Shown: in pieces, positions 39,539 through 49,330 of the stretch | Layout of the letters: every line of letters starts with the position of its first letter | Position numbering within the stretch: position 1 is the stretch's first letter | Assembly (NCBI RefSeq): GCF_022678645.1 | Contig: NZ_JALBWV010000009.1 | Location: forward strand, 1 to 64,000 | DNA length: 64,000 nt | DNA from: Saccharopolyspora soli | GTDB taxonomy: Bacteria > Actinomycetota > Actinomycetes > Mycobacteriales > Pseudonocardiaceae | Direction of reading: 5' to 3' | Program-made: the position numbers and the translations under genes | The notes under the pieces: model-generated | Seen by the model: only the letters and a program-made list of their open reading frames with translations | Databases searched by the model: none | Told to the model about the DNA's origin: nothing

Positions 39539-40819
39539 TTACCGGGCTTGGGGTTTGGTAGCGGCTTCCGCGTCTTCTCGGGGCAGCTTCCGCAGGTATC
39601 GCAGTGGCGAGCGGAACACGACGAGCCAACTCGCCGCGAGGGTGGCCGCTGAAATCAGCAGCACCGCGTGGAGGCTCGCGAGTTCGCCGAGCACCCCGGC
39701 CAGCACGGATGCGACGGCGACGGCGCCGGTCAACAGGAATCGGAACGTCGCGTTCATCCGGCCCATGAGGTGGTCGGGCGTGACCGACTGCCGCAGGCTC
39801 ACCGCGAGCACGTTGCCGATGCCGAACTTGATGGTGATCGACAACCATGCCGCCGCCGCCAACCACAACCAGGAACCGCCACCGAGCAACGGCACGAAAC
39901 ATCCCGCGCAACCGGCTGCGGCCCCAGTCATCCAGAGCACGCGGCCGTGGCCGAACCGCTCGCCGAGTGCGCGCGCACCGGTCGCGCCGACCAGCGAACC
40001 GCAACCGCCGATGGCCAGGAACAGGCCCAGGACCCACTCGCTGAGCCGGAGTTCGCGAATGAAGACCAGCGGGAGCACCGTGAGGGTCAGCGTCGTCGCG
40101 AAGTTCGTCAGCGCACCGTCGAGCGCCAGTGGGCGCAGCAGCTGATTTCCGAGCACGTGGCGCAGTCCTTCGCGGACATCCATCCACACCCGCGACGATC
40201 GCCGCGTCGCGGTCGGCGGCACTGCGCGGATCCGCCCGAGAAGGATCGCCGAGCACGCGTAGCTGATCGCGTCGACCGCGATCGTGATCGGCGCGGTGAG
40301 CACGGACACCAGCAATCCGCCGATACTTCGGCCCACGATCTGGTTGACCCCGCGCATCCCCGTCAGGCGTGCATTGGCGCGCACCAGCTGCGCTCGGCCG
40401 ACGACCACTGGCAGCAAGCTCTGCGCGGCTACCTCGGAGAACACAGTTGCTATTCCGCCTAACAGCGCGACCACGTACAACTGCGGCATCGTCAGCGCGC
40501 CCAGCAGCCAGGCGATGGGGATCGAACCGAACAAGACGGCGCGGACCAAGTCCGCGATGATCATCACCGCACGGCGGGGCAGCCGGTCCACCCAAGCACC
40601 GACCGGCAGCCCGACCACCAGGAAGGCGACCGCGCTGAGCGCGCCGATCGCACCGACCTGCGCCGGGCCCGCGTGTAGCACCAGGACAGCGGTCAGCGGC
40701 AGCGCGATGAAGGTGACTTGGGTGCCGAGATCGCTTCCGCCGACCGCGGCGAACAGCAGCCGGAACTCCCTCGGCAGCCCGGCAGAATCGGTGGTCGCGG
40801 TGATTTGGTCGTGGATCAC
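39539..40819 (-). CDS. MFS exporter (EntS/MFS_3-like)
   Basis: About 426 residues with 12 hydrophobic helices starting at FRLLFAAVGGSDLGTQ. The RLTGMRGVNQIVGRSIGGLL and LPVGAWVDRLPRR motifs resemble the MFS_3 multidrug/siderophore exporter group. The GTG at 40819 is chosen: GGTAGG lies 3 nt before it. An in-frame GTG at 40879 would add 20 residues and leave only 35 nt to the divergent ArsR gene. Substrate unknown; the divergent regulator suggests drug or metabolite efflux. Confidence 0.75.
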   Translation of the reverse strand: MIHDQITATTDSAGLPREFRLLFAAVGGSDLGTQVTFIALPLTAVLVLHAGPAQVGAIGALSAVAFLVVGLPVGAWVDRLPRRAVMIIADLVRAVLFGSIPIAWLLGALTMPQLYVVALLGGIATVFSEVAAQSLLPVVVGRAQLVRANARLTGMRGVNQIVGRSIGGLLVSVLTAPITIAVDAISYACSAILLGRIRAVPPTATRRSSRVWMDVREGLRHVLGNQLLRPLALDGALTNFATTLTLTVLPLVFIRELRLSEWVLGLFLAIGGCGSLVGATGARALGERFGHGRVLWMTGAAAGCAGCFVPLLGGGSWLWLAAAAWLSITIKFGIGNVLAVSLRQSVTPDHLMGRMNATFRFLLTGAVAVASVLAGVLGELASLHAVLLISAATLAASWLVVFRSPLRYLRKLPREDAEAATKPQAR

Positions 40820-40914
40820 CCGCCTACCGTTGTTCCCGCCCAGCCCGGTGACCAGGAATTTAGACTGGGCCGAATCCACCGGAGGCGTGCGTCCGGGGCG
40901 AAGGGAGACATCGG

Positions 40915-41904
40915 GTGCTCAAGATGACGATGTCCGCCAGTGATCTGGCCCGCATCCGTTTCGCGTTCTCGCCGTTGTGGGAAGTAGCGGCCAGCGTGCG
41001 CGTCCTGAAAGAGCCCGCGCGGCACCCGTTGCACCAGTCGTGGCTGGCTGAGGTCGGTCCGCGGTTGCAGCGCGGCACTGCCGACTTCTCACTGCTGTTC
41101 GACCTGGTGCCGACCCCGACCAAGTACCTGCCCGGTTTCCTCGCCCCGACGCCGTCCACGCAGCGGCCGACGTTGGCCGCGGAACTCGAGGACCTCCGGG
41201 CGGTGCCGTCGGATTCGGTCCGGGCGATGATCGAGGACGCCGGTCGGCCCGCATCCGGCCCGGTTCGCCGGTTGCACGCCGACCCGGACCGGGAACTGCA
41301 CCGGCTGGCCCAGGCGATCGAGAGCTACTGGCAGCTGGCCATCGAGCCCTGGTGGCCGTCGATGCTCGACCTGCTGGAGCAGGACGCCCGGCACCGCGGC
41401 GCGCTGCTGGTCGAGGGTGGCACCGACCGACTGCTCAACGGGCTCAGTCCGAAGGTCCGGTGGCGCGACGACGGCCTGCGGGTGGCGCACCGTTACTTGT
41501 CCGGAACCCGCGCACTCGACGGTCGCGGTCTCGTGCTGGTGCCGTCGACCTTCGTCTGGCCCACGGTCTTCTCCAAGTTGGAGCCGCTGTGGCCCGCAGC
41601 GCTGCGTTGCCCGTCGCGCGGCGTCGCCGCCCTGTGGGCACCCGAGCAGCGCACCGTCCCCGATGCGCTGGCGGCGGTCATCGGGAAGTCCAGGGCCCTG
41701 CTGCTGACCGAGTTGCCCTCGCCCAGGTCGACCACGGAGCTGTCCCGCCGGACCCGAATGTCCGCCGGGAACGCTTCGCAACACCTGATCGCCCTCCGCG
41801 AGGCCGGACTCGTCTCAGTTCGCAGGGAAGGGCGTTACGTGCTCTACAGCCGAACCGCGCTGGCCGAGGCGTTGCTCGCCAGTGCGACTGATCACCGCTG
41901 GTAG
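40915..41904 (+). CDS. ArsR/SmtB-type winged-helix regulator with N-terminal DUF5937-like domain
   Basis: A 329-residue protein: a long N-terminal domain (about 1-240) of DUF5937 type and a C-terminal ArsR winged helix (about 255-315, SRRTRMSAGNASQHLIALREAGLVSVRREGRYVLYS). No clear metal-binding Cys cluster is seen. The GTG at 40915 has AAGGGAG 7 nt upstream. It is divergent from one MFS exporter and tail-to-tail with another (13-bp overlap), and probably controls the former. Confidence 0.8.
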   Translation: MLKMTMSASDLARIRFAFSPLWEVAASVRVLKEPARHPLHQSWLAEVGPRLQRGTADFSLLFDLVPTPTKYLPGFLAPTPSTQRPTLAAELEDLRAVPSDSVRAMIEDAGRPASGPVRRLHADPDRELHRLAQAIESYWQLAIEPWWPSMLDLLEQDARHRGALLVEGGTDRLLNGLSPKVRWRDDGLRVAHRYLSGTRALDGRGLVLVPSTFVWPTVFSKLEPLWPAALRCPSRGVAALWAPEQRTVPDALAAVIGKSRALLLTELPSPRSTTELSRRTRMSAGNASQHLIALREAGLVSVRREGRYVLYSRTALAEALLASATDHRW

Positions 41905-43127
41905 GTGTTCGGTTCCGCGTGCTCGTCGACTTCCGCTGTCTTGGGCTGGGCGCGGCGGGCCAGCAGGACGAACACCACGACCGCGGCGAGCGACAGGGTT
42001 CCCATCACCGCACCCATCGGCAGCGCGGTGTCCGGGCCCGCCGCGCCGACCAGCGGCGCGGCCAGGCCGCCAGTCAGGAACTGCAGGACGCCCAGCAGCG
42101 CCGAGGCGCTTCCGGCTGTCTCCGGGAGCCCGGACAACGCCAAGGCGGTGGCGTTCGGGAACACCATGCCGACGCTCGATGCCACCAGGAACAGCGCGGG
42201 CAGCAGGCCCACCAAGCCGACTCCGGTCACCGCGGCGACGGCCACCGCGACGCCGCCCACCGCGTTGATGCCGAGTCCGACGGGCAGCAGCCGACGCGGG
42301 TCGAAGCGGGCGACCAGCCGACCGTTGAGCTGCCCGACGAGAACGATGCCCAGCGAGTTCACCCCGAACACCACGCTGAACAGCTGCGGCGACATGCCGT
42401 AGACGTTCTGCAGCACGAACGACGAACCGGCGATGTAGGCGAACATCGAGGCGAACGCCAACGCCGCCGACAGCGAGAACCCGAGGAACGCCCGATCGCT
42501 TAGCAGACCGCCGAAGGTCCGCAGCGTGTTGCCGAGGCTGCCGGGCCGCCGCGACTCACGCGGCAGCGTTTCCCGCACACCGAACGCCGCCGTCACCAGC
42601 AACACCACACCGATCGCCCCGAGCACCGCGAACACCCCGCGCCACGAAGTCACCCGGAGCATCTGCCCGCCGACCAGCGGGGCGAGGATCGGCGCCAGCC
42701 CGTTGACCAGCATGAGCAGTGAGAAGAACTTGGCCAAGGCGATGCCCGAGTACAGGTCGCGCACCACGGCACGGGCGATGACGATGCCAGCCGCCCCGCC
42801 TAAGCCCTGCACCAACCGCAACCCCACCAACGCGTACGCCGACGGAGCGAGCGCGCACAGCAGCGACCCGACGGTGAACACGACCAGGCCGACCAGCAGC
42901 GGCCGACGCCGCCCGAAGGTGTCCGACAGCGGCCCGGCGACCAGTTGGCCGAGCGCGAGCCCGATCGTGCAGGCCGTCAGCGACAGCTGGACCTGCGACG
43001 GCCCGGTCCGCAACTCCGCCGCGATCGTCGGGAACGCGGGCAAGTACATGTCGATCGACAGCGGCCCGAACGCGGACAGCGAACCGAGGATCAGCACGTA
43101 CTTCGCCCTGCGCGATTGGTCCGCCAT
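41892..43127 (-). CDS. Bcr/CflA-family drug exporter (MFS)
   Basis: A 411-residue MFS protein with 12 helices. SIDMYLPAFPTIAAEL, GPLSDTFGRRRPLLVGL and FFSLLMLVNGLAPILAPLVGG are conserved in Bcr/CflA (bicyclomycin/sulfonamide/chloramphenicol resistance). Start at ATG 43127 after an AGGGG stretch; a longer Arg-rich frame reaches 43346 and is rejected. It overlaps the 3' end of the ArsR gene by 13 bp on the opposite strand. Confidence 0.87.
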   Translation of the reverse strand: MADQSRRAKYVLILGSLSAFGPLSIDMYLPAFPTIAAELRTGPSQVQLSLTACTIGLALGQLVAGPLSDTFGRRRPLLVGLVVFTVGSLLCALAPSAYALVGLRLVQGLGGAAGIVIARAVVRDLYSGIALAKFFSLLMLVNGLAPILAPLVGGQMLRVTSWRGVFAVLGAIGVVLLVTAAFGVRETLPRESRRPGSLGNTLRTFGGLLSDRAFLGFSLSAALAFASMFAYIAGSSFVLQNVYGMSPQLFSVVFGVNSLGIVLVGQLNGRLVARFDPRRLLPVGLGINAVGGVAVAVAAVTGVGLVGLLPALFLVASSVGMVFPNATALALSGLPETAGSASALLGVLQFLTGGLAAPLVGAAGPDTALPMGAVMGTLSLAAVVVFVLLARRAQPKTAEVDEHAEPNTYQR

Positions 43128-43216
43128 CGCCCACCCCTGACTTGTCCGAGACCGGTTGGCACCGTAACTCCACGACCGCGCCAGGTCCCGCGCAAGCGGC
43201 CGATGACCTCGCGCGA

Positions 43217-43996
43217 TCAAGGAATCCGGAAGCCGTAAGGGAGTTCGAGCCGGTGCGCGGCCAGCAGTTCGCTGTCGGCGAGGATTTCGGCGGTTGGGCC
43301 GTCGGCGACCACCGCGCCGTTGTCGATCAGCACGCTGCGCGGGCACAGCTGCAACGCGTACGGCAGGTCGTGGGTGACCATCAGCATGGTGCCGCCCCAG
43401 GCCAACAACACCTCGGCCAGTTCTCTGCGGGCCACCGGTTCGAGGTTCGACGACGGCTCGTCGAGCACCAGGAGCTCCGGCTGGCAGGCCAGCACCGTGG
43501 CCAGCGCAATGCGCTTGCGCTGGCCACCGGAGAGGTGCAGCGGCGAACGGTGCGCGTGCTCGGCCATGCCGACCGCGTCGAGCGCCGACTGGACCCGTTC
43601 TTCCAACTCAGCCCCGCGCACGCCGAAATTCGCCGGGCCGAACGCGACGTCCTCCCGCACCGTCGGCATGAACAGCTGGTCGTCCGGGTCCTGGAACACC
43701 AGCCCGACGCGGCGGCGGATTTCCTTCAGAGTCCGCGAATCCACCGGCAGCCCGCCGATCTCGATGCGCCCCGAGCTGGCCCGCAGCACGCCGTTGAGGT
43801 GCAGCGTCATGGTGGTCTTGCCCGCACCGTTCGGGCCGAGCACGGCAACGCGTTCCCCGCGCTCGACGCGCAGATCCACCCCTTGCAGCGCGCGGTGACC
43901 GTCCGGGTAGTGGAAGGCCAGCCCGGACACCGCCAATGCCGGGACGGACTCCGGCAGGGCGGTGCGCTCGGGCAGCGATTCGCTCAGGCGATCCAC
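43217..43996 (-). CDS. cbiO: ECF cobalt/nickel transporter ATPase CbiO
   Basis: A 259-residue ABC ATPase of the energy-coupling factor group. Walker A is GPNGAGKTTMT, the signature LSGGQRKR, Walker B LLVLDEPSSNLEP, and the FQDPDDQLFMPTVREDVAFGP Q-loop region is CbiO-specific. The start at GTG 43996 is set by GGGAG 7 nt upstream and overlaps the CbiQ stop; a longer Arg-rich frame extends to 44053. Last gene of cbiM-PDGLE-cbiQ-cbiO. Confidence 0.9.
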   Translation of the reverse strand: MDRLSESLPERTALPESVPALAVSGLAFHYPDGHRALQGVDLRVERGERVAVLGPNGAGKTTMTLHLNGVLRASSGRIEIGGLPVDSRTLKEIRRRVGLVFQDPDDQLFMPTVREDVAFGPANFGVRGAELEERVQSALDAVGMAEHAHRSPLHLSGGQRKRIALATVLACQPELLVLDEPSSNLEPVARRELAEVLLAWGGTMLMVTHDLPYALQLCPRSVLIDNGAVVADGPTAEILADSELLAAHRLELPYGFRIP

Positions 43997-44751
43997 AGTG
44001 CGGCTCCCAGGACGACAGCGGCGAGCGCCGGTGGCAGCATGCCCAGCCACCACACCGCCGACGATGTTCGGCGCGACTCCCCGAGCTCGGGCATCGCACC
44101 GCTCCAGCCCCGCGACACCATCGCCAGGTGCACCCGCTCGCCTCGCTCATAGGAGCGGATGAACAGACTCCCGACCCCGCGTGCCGTCGCACCGATCTGC
44201 CACAGGAACCGCGGATCGTGACCGCGGCAGATGCGTGCGACCCGCATCCGCTTCGCCTCGGCCACGATCACCTCGGCGTAGCGCAGCATCAGCGTGATGA
44301 TCGTGATCAACAGCCGAGGGGTGCGCAGGCGTTGCAGGCCGACCACGATCTCCCGAGGTGCGGTCGTGGCCGCCAGCAGCAGCGACGCGGCCAAGCCCAG
44401 GGTGCCCTTGACGAGGATGTTCCAGCCCGCCAGCAGCCCCTCGGTGGACAACGCGAATCCGGCCACCTCGGTGGTCGCGCCGCCTGCGGTGAACGGCAGC
44501 ACCAGGGCCAACACCACGAACGGCACCTCGATGAGCAGGCGGCTGGCCAGCCAGCGGGGCGGGATCCGGGCTGCCAGCGCGAGGCCGAGCAGCAGCACGG
44601 CATATCCACCGAACGCCCAGAAGACCTCGCGCGGCGTCGCCACCACGCACAGCACCACCAGGAAGGCTGCCACGATCTTGACCTCGGGCGGCAGGCGGTG
44701 CAGGGACGAATCGCCGGGCAGGTGCAACGCGCTGGCGTGACCTGCGCCCAC
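43984..44751 (-). CDS. cbiQ: ECF transmembrane component CbiQ
   Basis: A 255-residue membrane protein with about five helices. The coupling-helix Ala-Arg-Gly signatures are visible as ARICRGHDP (about residue 172) and AMVSRGWSG (about 211), which dock to the ATPase. GTG start. It follows the PDGLE gene by 2 nt and overlaps cbiO by 13 bp, so the operon is tightly coupled. Confidence 0.88.
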   Translation of the reverse strand: MGAGHASALHLPGDSSLHRLPPEVKIVAAFLVVLCVVATPREVFWAFGGYAVLLLGLALAARIPPRWLASRLLIEVPFVVLALVLPFTAGGATTEVAGFALSTEGLLAGWNILVKGTLGLAASLLLAATTAPREIVVGLQRLRTPRLLITIITLMLRYAEVIVAEAKRMRVARICRGHDPRFLWQIGATARGVGSLFIRSYERGERVHLAMVSRGWSGAMPELGESRRTSSAVWWLGMLPPALAAVVLGAALWIA

Positions 44752-44753
44752 GA

Positions 44754-45095
44754 CTAGTTACCCCCAGTTCGGCGGCGCAATCCCCAGAACAGGCCACCGG
44801 CCGCCGCGAGGGTGACCACGGCGCCGATCACCCCAGCGACCCCGGTCCAGCGGTCGTCCCCGCCGATGGCGTAATCGGCCAGCGGGCCGCTGGAGAAGGC
44901 GTGGTCCGTGGCGTGCTGCGCGATGCAACGGCCGTCCAACCGCTCGCCCTGCTGGGTCTCGACCACGGTGCAGCCACGCTGGGTGACCGCGTCCAGACCG
45001 TCCGGATCGGAGTCCGCGAAGTAGGCCACCCCACCCGCGATGGCCAGGATGACAAAGCCGAACACCAACAGGAAACGCCAACGTGGCGTAGTCAT
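44754..45095 (-). CDS. PDGLE-domain (CbiN-like) component of the cobalt/nickel ECF transporter
   Basis: A 113-residue protein with two membrane helices (about 8-26 and 88-105) around an extracytoplasmic loop. DSDPDGLDAV after the first helix is the PDGLE motif, and LADYAIGGDDRWTG fits too. In related systems this small protein (CbiN or NikN class) helps load metal into the M subunit. It overlaps cbiM by 4 nt and is 2 nt from cbiQ. Two Cys (residues 42 and 57) might form a disulfide. Confidence 0.87.
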   Translation of the reverse strand: MTTPRWRFLLVFGFVILAIAGGVAYFADSDPDGLDAVTQRGCTVVETQQGERLDGRCIAQHATDHAFSSGPLADYAIGGDDRWTGVAGVIGAVVTLAAAGGLFWGLRRRTGGN

Positions 45096-45796
45096 CGCGC
45101 GGTCTCCTCAATCGTCGACGCGCTCCGTTTACCGGTGCGCAGCAGGTGGATCAGATCCGGCCGGGCGGCGGCGACCGCACCCACCGTCGCGGCCGTGATC
45201 ACGCCCTCGCCCAGGCCGATCAGGCAGTGCACCCCGACCACCGCGAACGCGGCGGTCCCGGTCCCGTAACCGGCGGCGCCGCCGAGGGCGTATTCGAGGA
45301 CGAACCCGCCGGAGGCGGCAACGGTGTTCACCCAGGCCGCGACGAATGCCGTCACCACCAGCGCGCCCCTGCTGCGCAGCGCGAACCGCCGCAGCCCGAG
45401 CGCGACGAGATATCCGACGGCCGTGCCGATCAGCGCCATGTTGGTGATGTTCGCGCCGAGCATGGTCAACCCGCCGTCGGCGAACAGCAGCGCCTGCACC
45501 ACCAGCACGATCGCCACGCACAGCGCGCCCACCCACGGCCCGGCCAGGATCGCCGCCAGGGCACCGCCGAGCAGGTGCCCGCTGACGCCGGGCAGCACCG
45601 GAAAGTTGATCATCTGCGCGGCGAAGACGAACGCGGCGACCAGACCGGCCATCGGCGCGGTGCGGTCGTCGAGGTCCGCCCGCGCCCGAGTCAGCGCGAC
45701 CGACAGCCCGGCGACGGCCACGACGGCGAACAGCACTGCGGTCGGCGCATTGAGCAGTCCATCGCTCATGTGCATGGCGAGCGTGGTAGTCGGCAC
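45092..45796 (-). CDS. cbiM: ECF cobalt/nickel substrate-capture protein CbiM
   Basis: A 234-residue membrane protein with about seven helices. The MHMSDGLLN motif near the N-terminus supplies the metal-ligand Met-His pair used by the CbiM/NikM family, and HLLGGALAA the later His ligand. The GTG at 45796 has AGGAGGG 8 nt upstream, giving MPTTTLA before the MHM motif; an ATG at 45775 would put MHM at the very N-terminus as in typical family members. Substrate: Co2+ or Ni2+. Confidence 0.9.
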   Translation of the reverse strand: MPTTTLAMHMSDGLLNAPTAVLFAVVAVAGLSVALTRARADLDDRTAPMAGLVAAFVFAAQMINFPVLPGVSGHLLGGALAAILAGPWVGALCVAIVLVVQALLFADGGLTMLGANITNMALIGTAVGYLVALGLRRFALRSRGALVVTAFVAAWVNTVAASGGFVLEYALGGAAGYGTGTAAFAVVGVHCLIGLGEGVITAATVGAVAAARPDLIHLLRTGKRSASTIEETAR

Positions 45797-45904
45797 GACG
45801 CGTTCCCTCCTGCCCGGGACAGCTGCGCATCGAGGGTAATTGCCGATCTGGCGTTATCACCAGTAGCTGGCAAGAGATCTTGATCGCAATTTCGGCCGAA
45901 AAAA

Positions 45905-45937
45905 CCGTCGACCCGGGCAAAACACCCGGGCCGACGG
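45905..45937 (-). terminator. Rho-independent terminator of the HesB-like gene
   Basis: A 13-bp stem (45905-45917 with 45925-45937) with one mismatch and a 7-nt loop; on the minus strand it is followed by six Ts. It lies 14 nt after the stop of the 89-residue gene and is the classical type, rarer than GC hairpins without T-runs in this genome. Confidence 0.75.
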
Positions 45938-45950
45938 TCGAGTCGTCGAG

Positions 45951-46220
45951 TCAGTCGCGGACGGCGAGGGCCAGCTCCCCGTTCGCATCCCGCTCGGCGT
46001 CCAGCACCTTGTCGCCGAGCAATGTCGCTACTTGCGATTCGAGGAACACTCGAACCCCGGATTCCTCGATCACCTCATCGCCGTCCTGGGGCTGGTCGGC
46101 GATCGACGCCTGCAGACCTTCTCCGGCTGGCGCGATGCGCAGGCCGGAACCTTCTGGAGAGTCGCCGCCGACGAGGACGAGCTTGATGACCTCGGCGGCG
46201 CTCTCGCTGATGGTGAGCAT
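45951..46220 (-). CDS. HesB/IscA-like protein without cysteines
   Basis: An 89-residue protein with the Fe-S biosynthesis (HesB/IscA) fold: MLTISESAAEVIKLVLV ... GSGLRIAP ... DEVIEESGVRVFLESQVATLLGDKVLD. The three conserved Cys that bind iron-sulfur clusters in true IscA/ErpA are all absent, so it is unlikely to carry a cluster. AGGAG 9 nt before the ATG. Single-gene unit with a Rho-independent terminator. Such short Cys-less members are common in actinobacteria; their function is unknown. Confidence 0.78.
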   Translation of the reverse strand: MLTISESAAEVIKLVLVGGDSPEGSGLRIAPAGEGLQASIADQPQDGDEVIEESGVRVFLESQVATLLGDKVLDAERDANGELALAVRD

Positions 46221-46327
46221 GGTGCTCCACTCCTCTCGGAGCCGTCAGATGAAGGGGCCACCGTGTCATCCGGGTCGCCGGGTCCGCAAACCGAACCCGG
46301 CTCGGCGTGTCGCACCCACCCCAGCGG

Positions 46328-46369
46328 CCGCAGTGCCCCCGGCCGCCACGGCAACCGGGAGCACTGCGG
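46328..46369 (-). terminator. hairpin after gcvP
   Basis: CCGCAGTGC (46328-46336) pairs with GCACTGCGG (46361-46369); an inner CCGG/CCGG extends it. Lies 7 nt past the gcvP stop (46376-46378) in the direction of minus-strand transcription. Confidence 0.55.
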
Positions 46370-46375
46370 GGTTGA

Positions 46376-49270
46376 TCAGCCTTGGTAGGCGGTCAGCGGC
46401 GGGCAGGAGCAGACGAGGTTGCGGTCGCCGCGGGCGCCGTCGATGCGACGAACCGGCGGCCACACCTTCACCACATCGGTGCCCAGCGGGTAGGCCGCCT
46501 CCTCGCGCGAGTAGGCGTGGTCCCAGTCCTTGGCCAGGCAGGCCGCCGTGTGCGGCGCACCCACCAGCGGGTTGTCGTCGGCGGGCCACTGCCCGGCGAC
46601 GACCTTGTCGATCTCCGCCCGAATGGCGATCATCGCCTCGCAGAAGCGGTCCAGCTCCGCCAGGTTCTCGCTCTCCGTCGGCTCGACCATCAGGGTGCCA
46701 GCCACCGGGAACGACATCGTCGGCGCGTGGATGCCGTAGTCGGCCAGCCGCTTGGCGACGTCGTCGGCGGTGATGCCGCTGGACTTGCTGATCGGCCGCA
46801 GGTCGAGGATGCACTCGTGCGCCACGAAACCGCCCTTGCCGGTGTAGAGCACCGGGAAGTAGCTGCCCAGGCGGCGGGCCACGTAGTTGGCGGCGGCCAC
46901 CGCGGTCAGAGTCGCGCGGCGCAGGCCGTCGGCACCCATCATCCGCACGTAGGCCCACGAGATCGGCAGGATCGAGGCACTGCCCCACGGTGCCGCGCTG
47001 ATCGGACCCACCCCGGTCGTCGGACCGGCCGCGGGCTGCATCGGGTGGTTCGGCAGGAACGGCGCCAGGTGCTCGCGCACCCCGATCGGGCCGACACCGG
47101 GACCACCGCCACCGTGCGGGATGCAGAACGTCTTGTGCAGGTTCAGGTGCGAGACGTCAGCACCGAACTTGCCCATCCGGGCCAGGCCGATCAGCGCGTT
47201 GAGGTTCGCGCCGTCGACGTAGACCTGACCACCGGCGTCGTGCACCAACCCGCACACGTCCCGCACGGTGTCCTCGTAGACGCCGTGCGTCGACGGGTAG
47301 GTGATCATGATCGCGGCGAGGTCGGCGGCGTGCTCGGTGACCAGTTCGCGCAGGTGGGCCATCTCGATGTTGCCGTCGTCGTCGCAGCGCACCACGACCA
47401 CCCGCATCCCGGCCATCACCGCGCTGGCGGCGTTGGTGCCGTGCGCGCTGGCCGGGATCAGGCAAACGTCCCGATCGGCGGCACCCCGGCTGTGGTGGTA
47501 GGCGCGGATCGCCAGCAGACCGGCGAACTCGCCCTGGCTACCGGCGTTGGGCTGCAGGCTCACCGCGTCGTAACCGGTGATCTCGGCCAGCCAGTCCTCC
47601 AGGTCCTGGACGATCGACAGCAGCCCCGCGGCGTCCTGGGCGGGTGCGAACGGGTGCAGCGAACCGAATTCCGGCCAGGTGATCGGTTCCATCTCGGCTG
47701 TCGCGTTGAGCTTCATGGTGCACGAACCCAGCGGGATCATGCTGCGGTCCAACGCGATGTCCTTGTCGGACAGCTGCCGCAGGTAGCGCAGCAGCGCGGT
47801 CTCGGAGCGGTGGGTGTGGAACACCGGGTGGGTCAGGAACTCCGAGGTGCGCTCCAACGCCGTCGGCAGCGCGTCCGGGGTCTCGGTGTCCAGTTCGTCG
47901 ACGTGCACACCGGTGATGCGGAACGCCTGCCACACCGCCGCCAGGTGGGCCCGCGTGGTGGTCTCGTCGCAGGAGATGCCGACGTGGTCGGCGTCCACCC
48001 GACGGAGGTTGATGCCGCCCTGGCGGGCCGCCGCGACGATCTCGTCCGCCCTGCCCGGCACCTTCGCGACGATCGTGTCGAAGAATTCCCGGTGCAGCAC
48101 CTCGATCCCGCTGCGGCGCAGTTGCTCGGCGAGCACGGCCGCCATCCGGTGCGCCCGGGTCGCGATCGAACGCAGTCCGGCCGGGCCGTGGTACACGGCG
48201 TACATCGACGCCACGACTGCCAGCAACACCTGCGCGGTGCAGATGTTGCTGGTGGCCTTCTCGCGCCGGATGTGCTGTTCGCGGGTTTGCAACGCCAGCC
48301 GGTACGCCTGGTTGCCGTCGGCGTCGACGCTCACCCCGACCAGCCGACCGGGCAGCTGCCGCTCAAGGCCCTTGGCCACGGCCATGAATCCGGCGTGCGG
48401 ACCGCCGAAACCCATCGGCACCCCGAAGCGCTGGGTGTTGCCGACCACCACGTCCGCGCCGATCTCGCCGGGCGAGCGCAACAGCGTCAACGCCAGCAGA
48501 TCGGCCGCGACGACGACCTTCGCGCCGCGCCGGTGCACCTCGGCGATGATCTCCTCGTGGTCGCGCACGGCACCGGAGGCACCCGGATAGGCCAGCAGCG
48601 CGCCGAAGAATTCGCCCTCCGGCAAGGCCCGCGCACCCGCGGACAGGTCCGCCACGACGAGCTCGATGTCCAGCGGCTGCGCGCGGGTCTGGAGCACCGC
48701 GATGGTCTGCGGCAGCGTGTCGGCGTCCACCACGAACCGCGGCGACTTCGCCCGGCCCGCGCGGCGCACCAGCGTCATGCCCTCGGCCGCCGCGGTGGCC
48801 TCGTCGAGCATCGAGGCGTTGGCCACCGGCACCCCGGCCAGGTCGGCGACCATGGTCTGGAAGTTCAGCAGCGCTTCGAGCCGACCCTGCGAGATCTCCG
48901 GCTGGTACGGGGTGTACGCGGTGTACCAGGCGGGGCTTTCCAGCACGTTGCGCAGGATCACCGGCGGGGTGATCGTGGCGTAGTAGCCCAGCCCGATCAT
49001 CTCGGTGTGCGGGTGGCAGCGGCGCGCCAGCTCGCGCAGCTCCGCCAGCGCCGCCGACTCGGTGGCCGGTTCGGGCAGCGCCAGGCTCAGATCACCCTCC
49101 CGGATCGTCTCCGGTACGGCGCCCAGCCCCAGCTCTTCCAGCGAACCGACCCCGATCACGTCGAGCATGTGCGCCAACTCGGCGGGCATCGGCCCGACGT
49201 GCCGGTCGGCGAACGGCGTACCGTGCTCCAGCGCGGCCAGTGGAATGCGGTCGTGGGTCACGTCGGTCAT
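46376..49270 (-). CDS. gcvP: glycine dehydrogenase (decarboxylating), P protein
   Basis: A 964-residue PLP enzyme, the single-chain P protein of the glycine cleavage system. It decarboxylates glycine and passes the aminomethyl group to the H protein's lipoyl arm. N-terminal [12 protein letters not shown], the [17 protein letters not shown] block and the PLP lysine in [18 protein letters not shown] are intact; the length is standard (about 950). ATG at 49270 with GAGG 9 nt upstream. A tandem glycine riboswitch lies immediately upstream, so expression is glycine-controlled. gcvT is not in the window; gcvH is 2.6 kb away. Confidence 0.96.
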   Translation of the reverse strand: MTDVTHDRIPLAALEHGTPFADRHVGPMPAELAHMLDVIGVGSLEELGLGAVPETIREGDLSLALPEPATESAALAELRELARRCHPHTEMIGLGYYATITPPVILRNVLESPAWYTAYTPYQPEISQGRLEALLNFQTMVADLAGVPVANASMLDEATAAAEGMTLVRRAGRAKSPRFVVDADTLPQTIAVLQTRAQPLDIELVVADLSAGARALPEGEFFGALLAYPGASGAVRDHEEIIAEVHRRGAKVVVAADLLALTLLRSPGEIGADVVVGNTQRFGVPMGFGGPHAGFMAVAKGLERQLPGRLVGVSVDADGNQAYRLALQTREQHIRREKATSNICTAQVLLAVVASMYAVYHGPAGLRSIATRAHRMAAVLAEQLRRSGIEVLHREFFDTIVAKVPGRADEIVAAARQGGINLRRVDADHVGISCDETTTRAHLAAVWQAFRITGVHVDELDTETPDALPTALERTSEFLTHPVFHTHRSETALLRYLRQLSDKDIALDRSMIPLGSCTMKLNATAEMEPITWPEFGSLHPFAPAQDAAGLLSIVQDLEDWLAEITGYDAVSLQPNAGSQGEFAGLLAIRAYHHSRGAADRDVCLIPASAHGTNAASAVMAGMRVVVVRCDDDGNIEMAHLRELVTEHAADLAAIMITYPSTHGVYEDTVRDVCGLVHDAGGQVYVDGANLNALIGLARMGKFGADVSHLNLHKTFCIPHGGGGPGVGPIGVREHLAPFLPNHPMQPAAGPTTGVGPISAAPWGSASILPISWAYVRMMGADGLRRATLTAVAAANYVARRLGSYFPVLYTGKGGFVAHECILDLRPISKSSGITADDVAKRLADYGIHAPTMSFPVAGTLMVEPTESENLAELDRFCEAMIAIRAEIDKVVAGQWPADDNPLVGAPHTAACLAKDWDHAYSREEAAYPLGTDVVKVWPPVRRIDGARGDRNLVCSCPPLTAYQG

Positions 49271-49330
49271 CGCCAAAACCTCAATCGTCGCGGCGGGCAA
49301 AGGGTGGCAGCGCAGCCGGAACTGCCCTGC

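Noticed and set aside
41892-43346. Longer reading frame for the Bcr/CflA exporter
   Set aside because: The N-terminal 73 residues are Arg-rich and not hydrophobic; the ATG at 43127 gives the normal MFS start.
45797-45950. Possible cobalamin riboswitch before the cbiM operon
   Set aside because: Only about 100 nt lie between cbiM and the upstream terminator, and the conserved B12-box blocks are not visible.
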